Assembly (NCBI GenBank): GCA_003049465.1
Contig: PYSS01000005.1
Location: forward strand, 14,087 to 78,086
Length of the DNA: 64,000 nt
DNA from: Magnaporthiopsis rhizophila
Taxonomy: Eukaryota; Ascomycota; Sordariomycetes; Magnaporthales; Magnaporthaceae
Direction of reading: 5' to 3'
Under the pieces are notes generated by a model that had not been told where the DNA came from, did no database searches, and saw only the letters and a program-made list of their open reading frames with translations. Positions 48,991 to 58,640 of this stretch are shown here, piece after piece. Both the position numbers and the translations under genes were made by a program. Position 1 is the first letter of the stretch. Each line of letters opens with the position of its first letter.

Positions 48991-49264
48991 GTTGCCCTGC
49001 ATCACGTTGGGAGGCTTGTCGATTTCATCAAGAGACACATCGATCCTTTCTGGCACCGCGCTGCGGGCACCGGTCGGCACAAATTCCGCTTCAGCAACCT
49101 CCACGCGGCCTTCCTGGAAGCCCGGTGAGCTCCTCTACATCCCCTCGCCGTCCGACTCCCCGCGGAGTTCAGGCGCCACCACACTACCACCCAAGGCCCA
49201 AGCGCGTGAAGGTGTGCCAGGCCGCGTGGCGGCTCTACGGCCTGGCGCTCGGTCCGGTGAAAGA
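48991..49264 (+). pseudogene. Unassigned coding remnant
   Basis: Just after the hydrolase stop, the plus strand has protein-like sequence in more than one frame. VGRLVDFIKRHIDPFWHRAA and FRFSNLHAAFLEA run to a GTGAGC donor at 49125, and KVCQAAWRLYGLALGPVKDG follows after a possible acceptor at 49171. The frames do not join in phase. No start codon is evident. Codon composition and hydrophobic pattern look like real protein, but I do not recognise the family. Confidence 0.35.
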
Positions 49265-49333
49265 CGGGACAGCACGATGAGGAGTTTATAACGTACAATC
49301 CCCAGGAGGCAGTTTGCACCATCATCCTGATAT

Positions 49334-50530
49334 TCACACCTCCCAAGCCATGGACCAAGGATCTCCCAGGCTTAGCGTCTCCTGAAGTCCGGGGTCGAAG
49401 CAGTTGTCCCACAGCCGCATTTGATGCGGGCTCTTCTCGGCCAATATATCCAGCAGACCCCTGAAACCATCGTACGGCGTCACGTCAAACTGCCAGCTCG
49501 TCCACCCGATCAGGGCCCGGTCGAGATCGCGCAACCGCTCGACGCCGCTCCAACATCTCGACGGCGCGGAGGGCGCCCTCATAGGCTTGGACCGAGTCGA
49601 TGTCCATCATGCACAGCACTGCCGAGCCGCTAACACCACCACCATCATCGCTTCCGCCCCATGAACAGCCGCTTCTGCCATGCGGCCCGCGACTACACCA
49701 GCATCTCGGCCTGCTCGACGAACGTGATCCTGTCGCATAGCTGGCCCAGCATGTAGTCGGCGTCCTCGGCATCCTCCTCCCCGTCCAGCCCCAGGAGGGC
49801 GTCGAGCGCAATGGCCGGGCCGGCGGAGCGGTGCACCTGCATCCACGGGGACCGGGTACGCGCCGGTGTGCCACCACGAGTTCATGGCGAGGTAGCGCGC
49901 GGCGAAGGGCTCCGTCGGGTCGGCGGCGTGCCCGTACATGCCCCGCTCGAACGATTCCCACACCAGGTCGGATCTTGTTGTGCGCGCCGACCACGCCGTG
50001 CGGGAAGACCTTGTTGATCCCGCGCGCCTTCATCTCGAGCACCCTGTCCGCCGTGTCCCTCCCTGTCGGCGGCCCACGGCGGAGCGAAGCGCTCCAGCCA
50101 CGGTTCGCGGCCCGCGATCTCGAGCTCTGCGAGCCGGGCCCCCTTGCGCTCTGACGCGGGCACCCACTCCGGCCACGACGAGGTCTCGTGCCAGCAGAAG
50201 TACATGGCGGGGCAGCAGGGAGGCCCCGGCGTCGGGGCCAGCTAAGGGGTCGACGCCGTGCTGGACGAGCCGGTCCAGCAGCCCCGTGGCGGCGGCGAAC
50301 TCGCCCACGACGAGGAGGCCGATGGCTGTGTCGTTGACCTGCTTCAGGCCTCGCGTGTGGGACATGTTGGGCTGGTAGTTAACGTGGCGCATGATGAAGT
50401 CCAGTGCAGGGTATGTCCCCGATAACCTGGGTCTGGGCCCTCGGTGCCTGCGTCGGCCATGAATGATGACTAACTGTATCTGAAAATGGATGAGCGTATC
50501 GGTTGGTTCGAAGGGATCCAACGCAGAGTA
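49334..50530 (-). pseudogene. Decayed ankyrin-like gene in several frames
   Basis: Protein-like blocks follow each other on the minus strand but switch frame repeatedly: VNDTAIGLLVVGEFAAATGL and LDRLVQHGVDPLA (ankyrin-like), then WPEWVPASERKGARLAELE, then LEMKARGINKVFPHGVVGAH, then FAARYLAMNSWWHTGAYPVP, then GPAIALDALLGLDGEEDAED to a TAG at 49693-49695 followed by SRAAWQKRLFMGRKR, and finally ALIGWTSWQFDVTPYDGF and GLLDILAEKSPHQMRL to a stop at 49334. At least four frame changes and one stop are needed, too many for sequencing error. The parent may have been an F-box/ankyrin-type protein; this is a guess from the one ankyrin-like block. Confidence 0.55.
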
Positions 50531-51075
50531 TACGAACTTCCCGTCCATTAAATCTGTGGTTTGGGGTTGGCAGGGAATAAGCAACACAGCGGATATAAAC
50601 ATCAAAGTCTCTGGGACCTAACTGTTCAAGACGCGACGGATCTGACCAGACGGTATCCTGCTGCTAGTGCAAATCGCGCGTGGGTGGTGCCCGATGCGGA
50701 GCGAAGGATGTTCAGCGCAGCCGACGGACATAACGCTAAGCCTTACCCGTTGTCGTCGTGAGGCGCGGTCCCGAGACTTTTTTTCGTTTCTTCTTCCTGC
50801 AAGCCAAGCATCTCGCTTGTCGAGCTACCATGTGGCTTCGATAGAACAAGGATAGACACCTTAGCCGCCATTTGAACCATTACGCCCATAGTTATTAGCA
50901 TAATGCCCCCGAGTAATCTCACGGCGCAGCTCATCTTTGGTCGAATATTAGTTTGATCACTTCAAACACGCTCTTTATCCCTGAACGATCTGGATTCATT
51001 TTTTTCTAAACCGCGCGGGGAAGCATGTCATTAACGTCGTTACACTTCTTTCGAACCCCCTTGCAAAGACCAGGC
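50531..51075. other. Intergenic spacer
   Basis: About 550 bases between the ankyrin-like wreck and the end of the epsilon-COP gene. Nothing recognisable was found. Confidence 0.5.
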
Positions 51076-52216
51076 TCAGCTGGAAATCTTTGCGCTGTAC
51101 TTTGCGGCCGCCTTGTCAAACAGGCCGCTCTTCTCCTCCAAGTCGGCCAAGAGCGGGTGGTCCGGCGCGTTCTTCCGCAGAGAACTGAAGGACAAGGCCC
51201 AGAAAGAATATTAGCAACGGCACTACTCTTTGTCACAAAAAAAAGGCAGTGAATGGCTTATAACATACGCCGAGTACTCCTCTGGGCTCTTTCCAGTGAT
51301 TATGGTCAGGACGAGCAGGTTCGCGATGGCGTCGGCGTTTGCGGGGTCCTTCTGGATGGCCTGCTCCAGGGCCACCTGAGCCTCCTCGGTGCGGCCCAGG
51401 TGCAGCTCCGCCACGGCCTGGGCGACGAGCGTCCGCACCGACGACGACGCGGGGGACTGGGCGAGCTCCTCGAAGACGTAAAACGCTTGCTGGTAGGCCT
51501 CGCCGCCCTAGATTGTTGAAAGCGAAGAAAAAAGTCAGCTTTCAGGTTGGCTGTATGGGAGAGGTGGACGAGAGAAGCACGACGCACTTTCCTCAGGCCA
51601 ACCCAAGACTCGGCCAGGTTGACGAGCAGGCTGTCCTGTGCCCAGCTCCTTGCCGACTTGACCTCCTTGAGCGCGAGGTCGTTGCGGTTCTGGGCGAGGT
51701 AGATTTGGACTAGCAGGGCAACTGCATCGACTGAACAAACGTAATAGGGGCAGTCAGTTTCGCAACTCCACGCGTGAAGGATGCACCAAAAAGAAAGGAA
51801 AGAAAGGAGAACGTACGGCTCCCGGAGTGCTGTGACAGCAGCGCCACAGCCTCCTCGGTCTTGCCGGCGGCCTGCAGGACGGTGCCGCCGACGACCTGAA
51901 CGACGGGGTTGCCGGCGGCCTCGGCGGCCAGCTTCTCGACGGCCGCGACGGCCGCGTCGGTCTGGCCGAGGCTGAGGCGGGCCAGGGCGCCGACGGCGGC
52001 CAGCTCGGGCTTGTCGGCCCCCTCGCCCTCGACCTCGGCCAGCACGTCCTCAGCCTGGCCGAGCGCGATGCGGGCGCGCAGCTGCAGCACGCGGGCGGGC
52101 AGGGCGTTCTCGGGCGACAGGGCTGAGACGTCGTAGTCAGCCGCCTCCTGGAACTGGCCCTGGTGGAAGTGGTTGTGCAGGTTGATGAGCTCGCCCTCGG
52201 CCGAGTAGGGGTCCAT
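51076..52216 (-). CDS. Coatomer subunit epsilon (epsilon-COP, Sec28 family)
   Basis: Subunit of the COPI vesicle coat, stabilising alpha-COP in Golgi-to-ER transport. Four exons: 52216-51817, 51730-51588, 51507-51269 and 51184-51076, giving 296 residues, the usual length. Every join is in phase: SGSLDAVALLVQIYL, WVGLRKGGEAYQQAF and EEYSASLRKNAPDHP. The N-terminus MDPYSAEGELINLHNHFHQG matches the family, and the body is TPR-like helical hairpins (LYLAQ-type repeats, for example VAELHLGRTEEAQVALEQAI and NADAIANLLVLTIITGK). The C-terminus DLEEKSGLFDKAAAKY is also typical. Introns use GTACGT, GTGCGT and GTATGT donors. No lesions, in contrast to the accessory genes around it. Confidence 0.92.
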
Positions 52217-52648
52217 CTTTGCGGATGTGTTTGTGGTGTCGGGCGGGAAAGGGTGTTTTCGTCAGCGGTCGCGGGGTCGCGTCTTTCGGTAGCACAGGTC
52301 CTTGTCCCCTCGCGTTTCAATGGGTCGCCGGTGTTTGGACGGCTTGCGCGTAGTTGTCGGGTTGCTGCTAGAGTCGGTGGTCAGGGTCGAGGAGCACCTG
52401 CCAGGTTGAATGGTGGGGATAGGTGGCCAGTGGCTTCCGCTATGGAACCCCTGCAGGAAGTATCCCGATAACGATAAGCATCAACAAGCTACCCAGGGGT
52501 TCACTCACCCCCACACCTGCAGCTCTCCATTCGGAGAAAAGGCAGTCACGAATGAATAAAGACCGTTACCGGTAGTATCTCTTAATAAGTGCTGGCCATG
52601 ATGCCGAGATTGATTATTTACAGAGCAGCAAAATGGGACGTCCTTCCA
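52217..52648. other. Intergenic spacer
   Basis: 432 bases between the epsilon-COP start and the OMA1 stop. It contains the epsilon-COP promoter; no other feature was recognised. Confidence 0.5.
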
Positions 52649-54057
52649 TCAAAAAATAGCAATTATCTCCCCTCTCTGCATCGCCCTCTTGAACATATCG
52701 GCGAAGCCTTGAGTGCCGTGGCAGTCGCTCTCAAGTCTCTTGTCCTGAGCCATAGGCATCCATTTTCGAAGGTTCTCTATGCGAGATTCGTTCTGTTTCC
52801 CCAATGCTGTCAGTTTCTTTTCGTAACAAAAACAAATGGACAGGCGCCACGAGACTGAGCCCGGTCAAAGACTTACCGACGGATGAGTGCTCAGCCATTC
52901 AGGCACCTGCTGCTCCTGCATCCTCCCCCAGAAACTTATTGCCGCTTCGGGGTTGTAGCAGGCCTCGGCCATCATTATGAGGCCAATGTGATCGGCCTCG
53001 CTCTCTTGCATGCGGCTCATGGGGTTATCCAGCACGCCACGCAGGATTCTACCGGCACCGAAGAACTCAAAGAGGATGATGGCACCAGTGGCGTACGCAA
53101 GCACCATGGTGCTCCAGTACACGAGGTTGGTGCCGATTCCATTCGACATCTTCTCCGACACGTGGCCGGCCAGGTTATGCGCAATCTCGTGGCCCATCAC
53201 CACGGCGAGAGCATCGTCGTTGCGCGCGTACCTAAACAGGCCGCTGTGGACAAAGACCTTGCCGTTGGGCAGGACGAAGGCGTTGGCCGTGTCTGGTCAG
53301 GTTGGTGGTTACTGCGAGGTTAACACCTGAGAGTATTCGTGGCAAGCATAGTATGAGGGGCTCCCCACTCACTAGGATCATCAATGACAAACATCTCCCA
53401 CGCGGCGCCGTCCATGCCGCTCACGGGGATCAGCCGGGCCATGACGCGGCGCACGGCGCGGACGCGCCAGTCCCACTCGGGCAGCATACGGATGTTATGG
53501 TATTTGAACTCGTTCAGCAGCTGCTGCGACTCAGCCTCGCTGACGCGCCGGACCCACTCGTCGCTGAAGCAGTTGAACCGCCGGCGGCCCGACACGGGGA
53601 CCGTTTCGAGGTTGCCGTAGTAGAAGGCCAGGGCGCCCGCGAAGGCGATGGCCACGATCGCGTGCGTCGACGGCGCCCGCGCGATCCGCTTGGCCTGCGC
53701 GCCCGAGAAGAGCGGGACGGATTTGCGGTGCATCATCTCTTGCACGCGCGGGTCGCGCGGGTCCAGGAGTCGCCGCACCGTCGTGGTCGAGAAGGGGGCA
53801 GCGATGGCCGGCGGCCGTTGGAAGGGCAGGCGGGCCTGCGGCGGCGGCGGTATCGGCCATGGCGGTGCGCGGCTTGGCCGTGATAGGGGCTGGAGGGTGG
53901 AGGAGGGTCGTCGGGAGGGCGCGCCCGACAACACCGCAGCGCATGGAGGGGTCTGGGCAGCGGCGCCAGAGAGTGAATGCCGCGCGCTAGCCAGGAGACG
54001 CGGCCCCTTCGCCGCGGCAGACCGGAGCCTCCGCACAGGCAGTGATATGGTGAACAT
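52649..54057 (-). CDS. OMA1: Mitochondrial metalloendopeptidase OMA1 (M48 family)
   Basis: Zinc protease of the inner mitochondrial membrane involved in quality control. Three exons: 54057-53373, 53292-52877 and 52792-52649, encoding 414 residues. Introns of 80 and 84 bases have GTGAGT and GTAAGT donors and CAG acceptors; joins read DDPNTANAFVLPNG and THPSNESRIENLRKWMP. The catalytic site is VVMGHEIAHNLAGH (HEXXH) with downstream ESEADHIGL supplying the third zinc ligand. The N-terminal 110 residues are Arg, Ser, Ala and Pro-rich, a mitochondrial presequence, followed by a hydrophobic segment HAIVAIAFAGALAFYYG and later a second membrane segment STMVLAYATGAIILFEFF. The ATG at 54057 is the first in frame. 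Confidence 0.92.
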
Positions 54058-54316
54058 GGTTGAGGCTGGGAGCCTCAACCTCCGCCAAGCGTGCTGTCTG
54101 ATCTGGGGTGGTAGGCGTGAGCAGATCTCACTTGGCTGCTTTCCGATCCAGAGAGTGACGCTATTTCAGCAACCGCCGACCCACTTCAGCCACGAGGCCC
54201 ACAAATATTCAGGGTCAAAGGGTCAAGCTGCTTGGTTACTATAGGATATCCCGAACCCTGCACCACGGCAACTTTTTTACAAAATACATTAGATATTAAA
54301 AGATTCCTCCTCATCG

Positions 54317-56139
54317 CTATACCCCGTTATTAAGTGGCCTGGGCCTTAGATCCGAGTCTATATACATTGGGTGATCCGGATGAGGATGGCTGACAAAGCA
54401 CTTCCATCTCTCAGGGTCGTTCGCATGGCGTAGCCGCGCGTATTCGACGAGGGCAGTTGCGCACCTGTCGATAGCCGAGGCCGTAGTCGCGGCCGGGTGG
54501 TGCTCGGGGTCGTACATGCCGTCATGGCAATACTCCTCCGTCCTCTCAAAAATGTCCTCAAACGTGGGGTACCAGTACTTGTCCGGCTTGTAACCCCCGC
54601 GCGTACCCCGCCCCCTTCCTTCGCGAGCCCCATCCCGAAGCGCTCCGTACCAGCCCGGCGGGTCCGGACGTTGCTGGGGAGGGAACAAACGCGCCATCAA
54701 GGGCAAGCTTCGCCACCAGGGGGCGATGCTCTCCCGTTTGCACTCGCCGAGCTTTATCTTGGAGAGTCCCGCGTGGCCGCCCTCGCCCGCCTGCGGTGGG
54801 ACGCTGAAGCGGAAGTATTCGGTGTGGGCCCTCCTCGCCACCTCCTGGGTGATTTCGTGCGGCGTCTGGGTCTCGGTGATCTGCCTCCTCATCCACGTGA
54901 AGAGCCCCAGGCCGTGCTGCCCAAAGCGTGTCTCGGCGCCCGCCTTTCCCGTCCCGACGCTTAGGAGCAGGGCGACATCGCCCCTGTTCGTGTTGTCCGG
55001 GTTGCCTCGGTTAGGCATAGACATGTACAAAGCCTCATTGTAGGCGATGTTGCAGGGGTTGTTGTCGCCGACACCACCATCCATGTGCTTGTGGTGTCCG
55101 ATTTTCGGGCGCGAAAAATAGAAGGGTGCTGCAGACGTCGCCCGGCAAGCTTCCCAGATCTTGATGCCCGAGCCGTCCAAGTCTCGCGGGTTTAGCTCCA
55201 GGGGGTTCGTGGGGACCCAGAACCGTCGGTTGTGGTTGTACGACCTCCAAAGGTACGTCTCCTTGGTGCTCCCCTTCCGTTGGCTTACAAGGCCCCTGCT
55301 TATCAGGTCAACAACTCCGGCGGCGACGAACGTGGAAAAGAAAAAGCGGCAACTTACACCCTGCAAGTCCAGCTTTGGTAACACGACTCGACACCTTCCT
55401 GTGTTGGTTCGATGTAGTCGAACTGGCGCAAAAGCTCGTTGCCTCCATCACACCTCTGGGTATCGGGGTGGCACCTGCAGTATCTCCGGACCACCGACTT
55501 GATGGCCGTCTCAAGCTTCCTGGCATCGTAGAGCCTAATGTGGCGGGGCGGCCGGAAAACATAATTGCTCAATTTCCAGTATTCGACAATGCATTCGTCG
55601 ATGCTCATGCGAAGGTGGCCCAGCATCACGGCTATCAATCTGCGCCTTGTATTAGCCAACCAGTGGGTGAAACACTCGGTACGAATTCCGAAAGCCAACT
55701 CACCCACGCGTGCTTGTTCCGATGATGAAGTCGAAGAAGTAGCACGGCAGCGGCAATGATGCTCGGGGGTTAGGGGCAGCCGCCGCAAGCCCTGGTGTGA
55801 GAGCAGCCGCTACAGGATTGGTGTCACCTTGGAGGAGCAGTTCCTAAACCCTCTCCATCACCTTTCTCAGGATGAAAAGCATAGAGAGGCCCCTGACACC
55901 ACCGCCGTCTGAATGTAAGACTCCTGGTAAGCAAAGAGGCGTTGATACTCGGTGAGGTAGGGGACATCCACGGGCGATCACAGTTACCTACCCAGGGAGA
56001 GAACGATAGGGGTCCAGGGGTCACGCCTGTACACGACCTCAAAGTCGGTGTCGGTTCGCCGGCCCGCAGCGGGCCGCGGTGGAGCGCTAGTCGGTGAGGA
56101 CGCGCTAGGTCCTGGTTGGGCAGAACTTGATGACACCAT
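54317..56139 (-). pseudogene. Patatin-like phospholipase gene with an in-frame stop and altered nucleophile elbow
   Basis: Patatin-like lipases hydrolyse acyl lipids and are also used as effector domains of fungal NLR-like proteins. Exons 56139-55992, 55908-55704, 55639-55358 and 55295-54317 join in phase (538 codons with stop). Splicing restores PIVLSLDGGGVRGLSMLFIL, the oxyanion loop. The elbow across the next intron reads FDFIIGTSTRGLIAVMLG, where GTSTGG is expected: the Ser remains but the Gly after it is Arg. The catalytic Asp is in HMDGGVGDNNP, and IWEACRATSAAPFYF is conserved. A TAG at 55844-55846 interrupts MERV-stop-ELLL, where Gln (CAG) would be expected, a C-to-T change. The rest of the frame is fully open, so decay is recent, or the stop is an assembly error, or it is read through. 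Confidence 0.8.
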
Positions 56140-56604
56140 CTTGCCCAACTTGAGTGGAAATGAGAATCAAAACGTCGCTTTCGGCCAGCGGTTTTCACAT
56201 CGCTATATGTACCGTCCCTTCTCTCATCAGCGCGAAGACTTTCAAGCCTGCGATTCCCCGCCCCAGCGCCATAGCGCTTCAAGCACTAGCTAATGGGTAT
56301 ACTGGGCATTGCAACCTATCAGCTATTGGTGGACAAGCCTTGTGGCAGGCCAGCTTTACCCAATCCTGGGTTTGGGATGCTCAGCCATCGGTATGGCATA
56401 TGTGCCCGAGCAAGCCTCCTATCCACCATGGCTTGCAATCTATCCCATTCTAGTCTATGGGAAGCAGGCTGGCATGGCAATCCACAAGCCACAACTTCGA
56501 ATTTTTAACAGTTTAAATCGCGCACCGATGATGATACGAAGTCAACTGCAAGGCTCTGCTAGGAGTGTCACTGTAAGCGTAAGGGATGTACAGATTGTAA
56601 ACGA

Positions 56605-56642
<38 letters not shown>

Positions 56643-57148
56643 ANAAAAAAAAAAAAAAAAAAAAGGACCAATCAAAGCAATCAGCAAGCTTCTTGTTACA
56701 ACATTCCCCTGTTTTCCTGCCGGACGAACACGGAACCCAAATAGCGGGTCGCTGGTTCATAGTACCTAGAAACATTGGCCAAGAAAAAGGCAGTGTCCCG
56801 TCCCATGACGATGGTCACTCCCGCCCCTATGGGTGGCCACAAATCGCGGCCAAAGGGAGAGAGAGGCGGTGTCTCATGACTGTGATGATTCCCTCCCATT
56901 GGGCCACAAGGCGCCGACTCCCCACGTTGGCTTGTCTCATTAGGTAGGTAGCTAGGCTGATATATGGCGTTTCCAGTTTGGCTTATGCGTTGGGCACGCC
57001 ACGAGCCGTTAGGCGTATTTGGCCTGCACCCCAAGCTGTGTATATGAATGAGGATGGGCTCGAAACTTTCCCTCCCCCAACTCCTCGCTTATCCCTGACC
57101 CCCTTTTCTCACTTTAACAGCAAACAGGTTGCGGCAAGGTTACATACT
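56140..57148. other. Intergenic region with a poly(A) tract
   Basis: About 1 kb. Open frames around 56293-56947 have no recognisable domain and run into the poly(A) tract. The stretch 57060-57148 is pyrimidine-rich and may be the promoter of the small gene that follows. Confidence 0.45.
56608..56664. repeat. Poly(A) tract, about 57 bases, with one C and one N
   Basis: A run broken by C at 56642 and N at 56644. Preceded by unremarkable sequence. It could be a retroposon tail or a simple homopolymer. Confidence 0.85.
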
Positions 57149-57538
57149 ATGAGCCGTAGCAATCTGGGCTCGTCCCTTGCCTCTCCCGGGCGCGCGAACT
57201 TTGGCGAGCAGTCAAGAGTGCTTGTTTGGGAGCTTGATACGAAGAGAAAGCGCAAAGCGGACCTCAAAGAGGATCTTCTGGAGAACAAGGAGGGTGAGTA
57301 TATTCATGCCCGCTGCGTGCGAGGCTTCGGAGTCCGGACAGGTACTAACGACTTTTTCCCATTGCCAGCAACTTTCGACATCGGCATCGGTCAGCGCTGG
57401 GTCGACGTCGATTTGAAGGGCGACTCCAAGAGGAACGAAGCCAGCACCCGCGTCGCCACCGTCAGCATACCGTGCATGGTCATGGTTCAACGCGTTTTTG
57501 GGAACTACAAGCAGATGGTTGTCACGAAGAGCACATGA
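57149..57538 (+). CDS. Small hypothetical protein, two exons
   Basis: Exons 57149-57293 and 57369-57538 encode 104 residues. The intron (75 bases, GTGAGT donor, GCCAG acceptor) joins LLENKEA to TFDIGIGQRWVDVDLKG. The N-terminal half is basic and Ser-rich (MSRSNLGSSLASPGRANFG, DTKRKRKADLKED). The C-terminal half looks like beta strands (STRVATVSIPCMVMVQRVFG, NYKQMVVTKST). I do not recognise the family. A good splice pair and a pyrimidine-rich upstream region support a real gene, but it lies amid decayed genes and could be a remnant of a larger one. Confidence 0.5.
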   Translation: MSRSNLGSSLASPGRANFGEQSRVLVWELDTKRKRKADLKEDLLENKEGEYIHARCVRGFGVRTGTNDFFPLPATFDIGIGQRWVDVDLKGDSKRNEASTRVATVSIPCMVMVQRVFGNYKQMVVTKST

Positions 57539-57839
57539 GAGCATAATGTTAAGGTTTTAATGGTTAGCATCAAAACACATGGCAAGACGTCAAATTTTAA
57601 AATGTCGGGCATCAACTTTTCCTTGCAAAATAGGCAAATCTACCGAGCCACTGTCGATGACTAGCGTGGCTATTCAAATGCGCTACATGGTTTGTTGCTT
57701 GTCCAGTGACGTGCCGGAAAAGGGGTAAGGGACCACAATGAAGTGTCATCTGCAGACTGCACGCCGCTGAGCCGCCCCTGCTACCAGGCAATGCACCCAC
57801 CTGCCCCACATCAATCGTCAGCCGCCTCGGCACCCCGAC

Positions 57840-58150
57840 GGTCACGCTAGTAGCACTTGAGCGACCTGGTCTCCGCCACCACCGCCGAGCTAGGTCGCGC
57901 CCGTCCTAAACACCTACACGTGCTCGCCATTGTCCGTCTCGAGCGTCTGCCACACGTCGGCCAACGCCCCAGCAGGCGGCGCGGTCCCGCGAAGGAGTCG
58001 CCCATGATGGGCAGCACGACCTGGTTTCCGCGCGGGCCCGTGCCGATCGGGATCCCCGGTGCCACCCATCGCGTCAATGGTGTACAGGAACGTCAGCTCC
58101 GGCGGGCTGGGCGGCGGAGGCGTGCTCGTGGTGTTCGTGGCCCCTGCCAT
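57840..58150 (-). pseudogene. DUF3237-like fragment, frameshifted
   Basis: From an ATG at 58150 the minus strand reads ELTFLYTIDAMGGTG. A second frame then gives IPIGTGPRGNQVVLPIMGDS and FAGPRRLLG, and the first frame resumes with WQTLETDNGEHV before a TAG. In the DUF3237 family these blocks occur in this order (a GPxG...VPI.GG.F.GP motif followed by a DG/E..ADARY segment). Two frame changes and premature stops make it a pseudogene. Family assignment is from memory of the motif and is tentative. Confidence 0.45.
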
Positions 58151-58171
58151 GGACCAGGGGGGGGGGGGGCC

Positions 58172-58183
58172 NNNNNNNNNNNN
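58172..58183. other. Assembly gap (12 N) flanked by G runs
   Basis: Unresolved bases with a G run of about 13 on each side (a CC pair lies between the left run and the N). It sits just upstream of the DUF3237-like fragment's ATG, so its real start may be lost in the gap. Confidence 0.95.
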
Positions 58184-58294
58184 GGGGGGGGGGGGGCCCA
58201 GAAGAGGTGACCTTTTTGTGTCTCGGCGAATCATCTTCTCGGCTCCGCTCCGAGTTGTTGTCTGTTGCCGAAGCCGTGTCGCCAAAAATTTGGA

Positions 58295-58640
58295 TTATGA
58301 AGGCTGGCCTTCCAGCCACGTCCATGTCGCCGTGTGTTCGCAGGCCCCTAAATTATCAGTATTCGACTGGTTGGCCATTTCTGGCACCTCGATCCGCCGC
58401 AACCAGTGGTTATAAACCTCTCTCAACCGCCCTTCTCGTTCCGCCCATTCTCGAATGGGACCAACGTGGACTGCTCGAGGTCCATCTGGCAAGCCCCCAT
58501 GGGCTCCTCCAGTCGGTCTCAGTATAGTGCTTCTCGAGGGCGGCATTGGTGGGGATCAGGACGGTGGCGTTTGCCCAGCCGTCCGGGGTGATATAATCGA
58601 GGATCGAGGGGTTGGCGTCGAACTAAGAAGGGCGCATTAT
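58295..58640 (-). pseudogene. Unknown protein-coding remnant in three frames
   Basis: Reading down from about 58630: FDANPSILDYITPDGWANAT and VLIPTNAALEKHYTETDW, then a frame change to EPMGACQMDLEQSTLVPFEN, then another to LREVYNHWLRRIEVPEMANQ and ACEHTATWTWLEGQPS with a stop at 58295. The blocks overlap almost exactly at the frame changes, as expected for one-base indels in a former gene. A TTCTTAG acceptor-like site precedes the first block. I do not recognise the family. Confidence 0.5.

Noticed and set aside
56293..56947. Open frames with some hydrophobic stretches before and through the poly(A) tract
   Set aside because: No domain similarity seen, and the longest depends on reading through poly(A).
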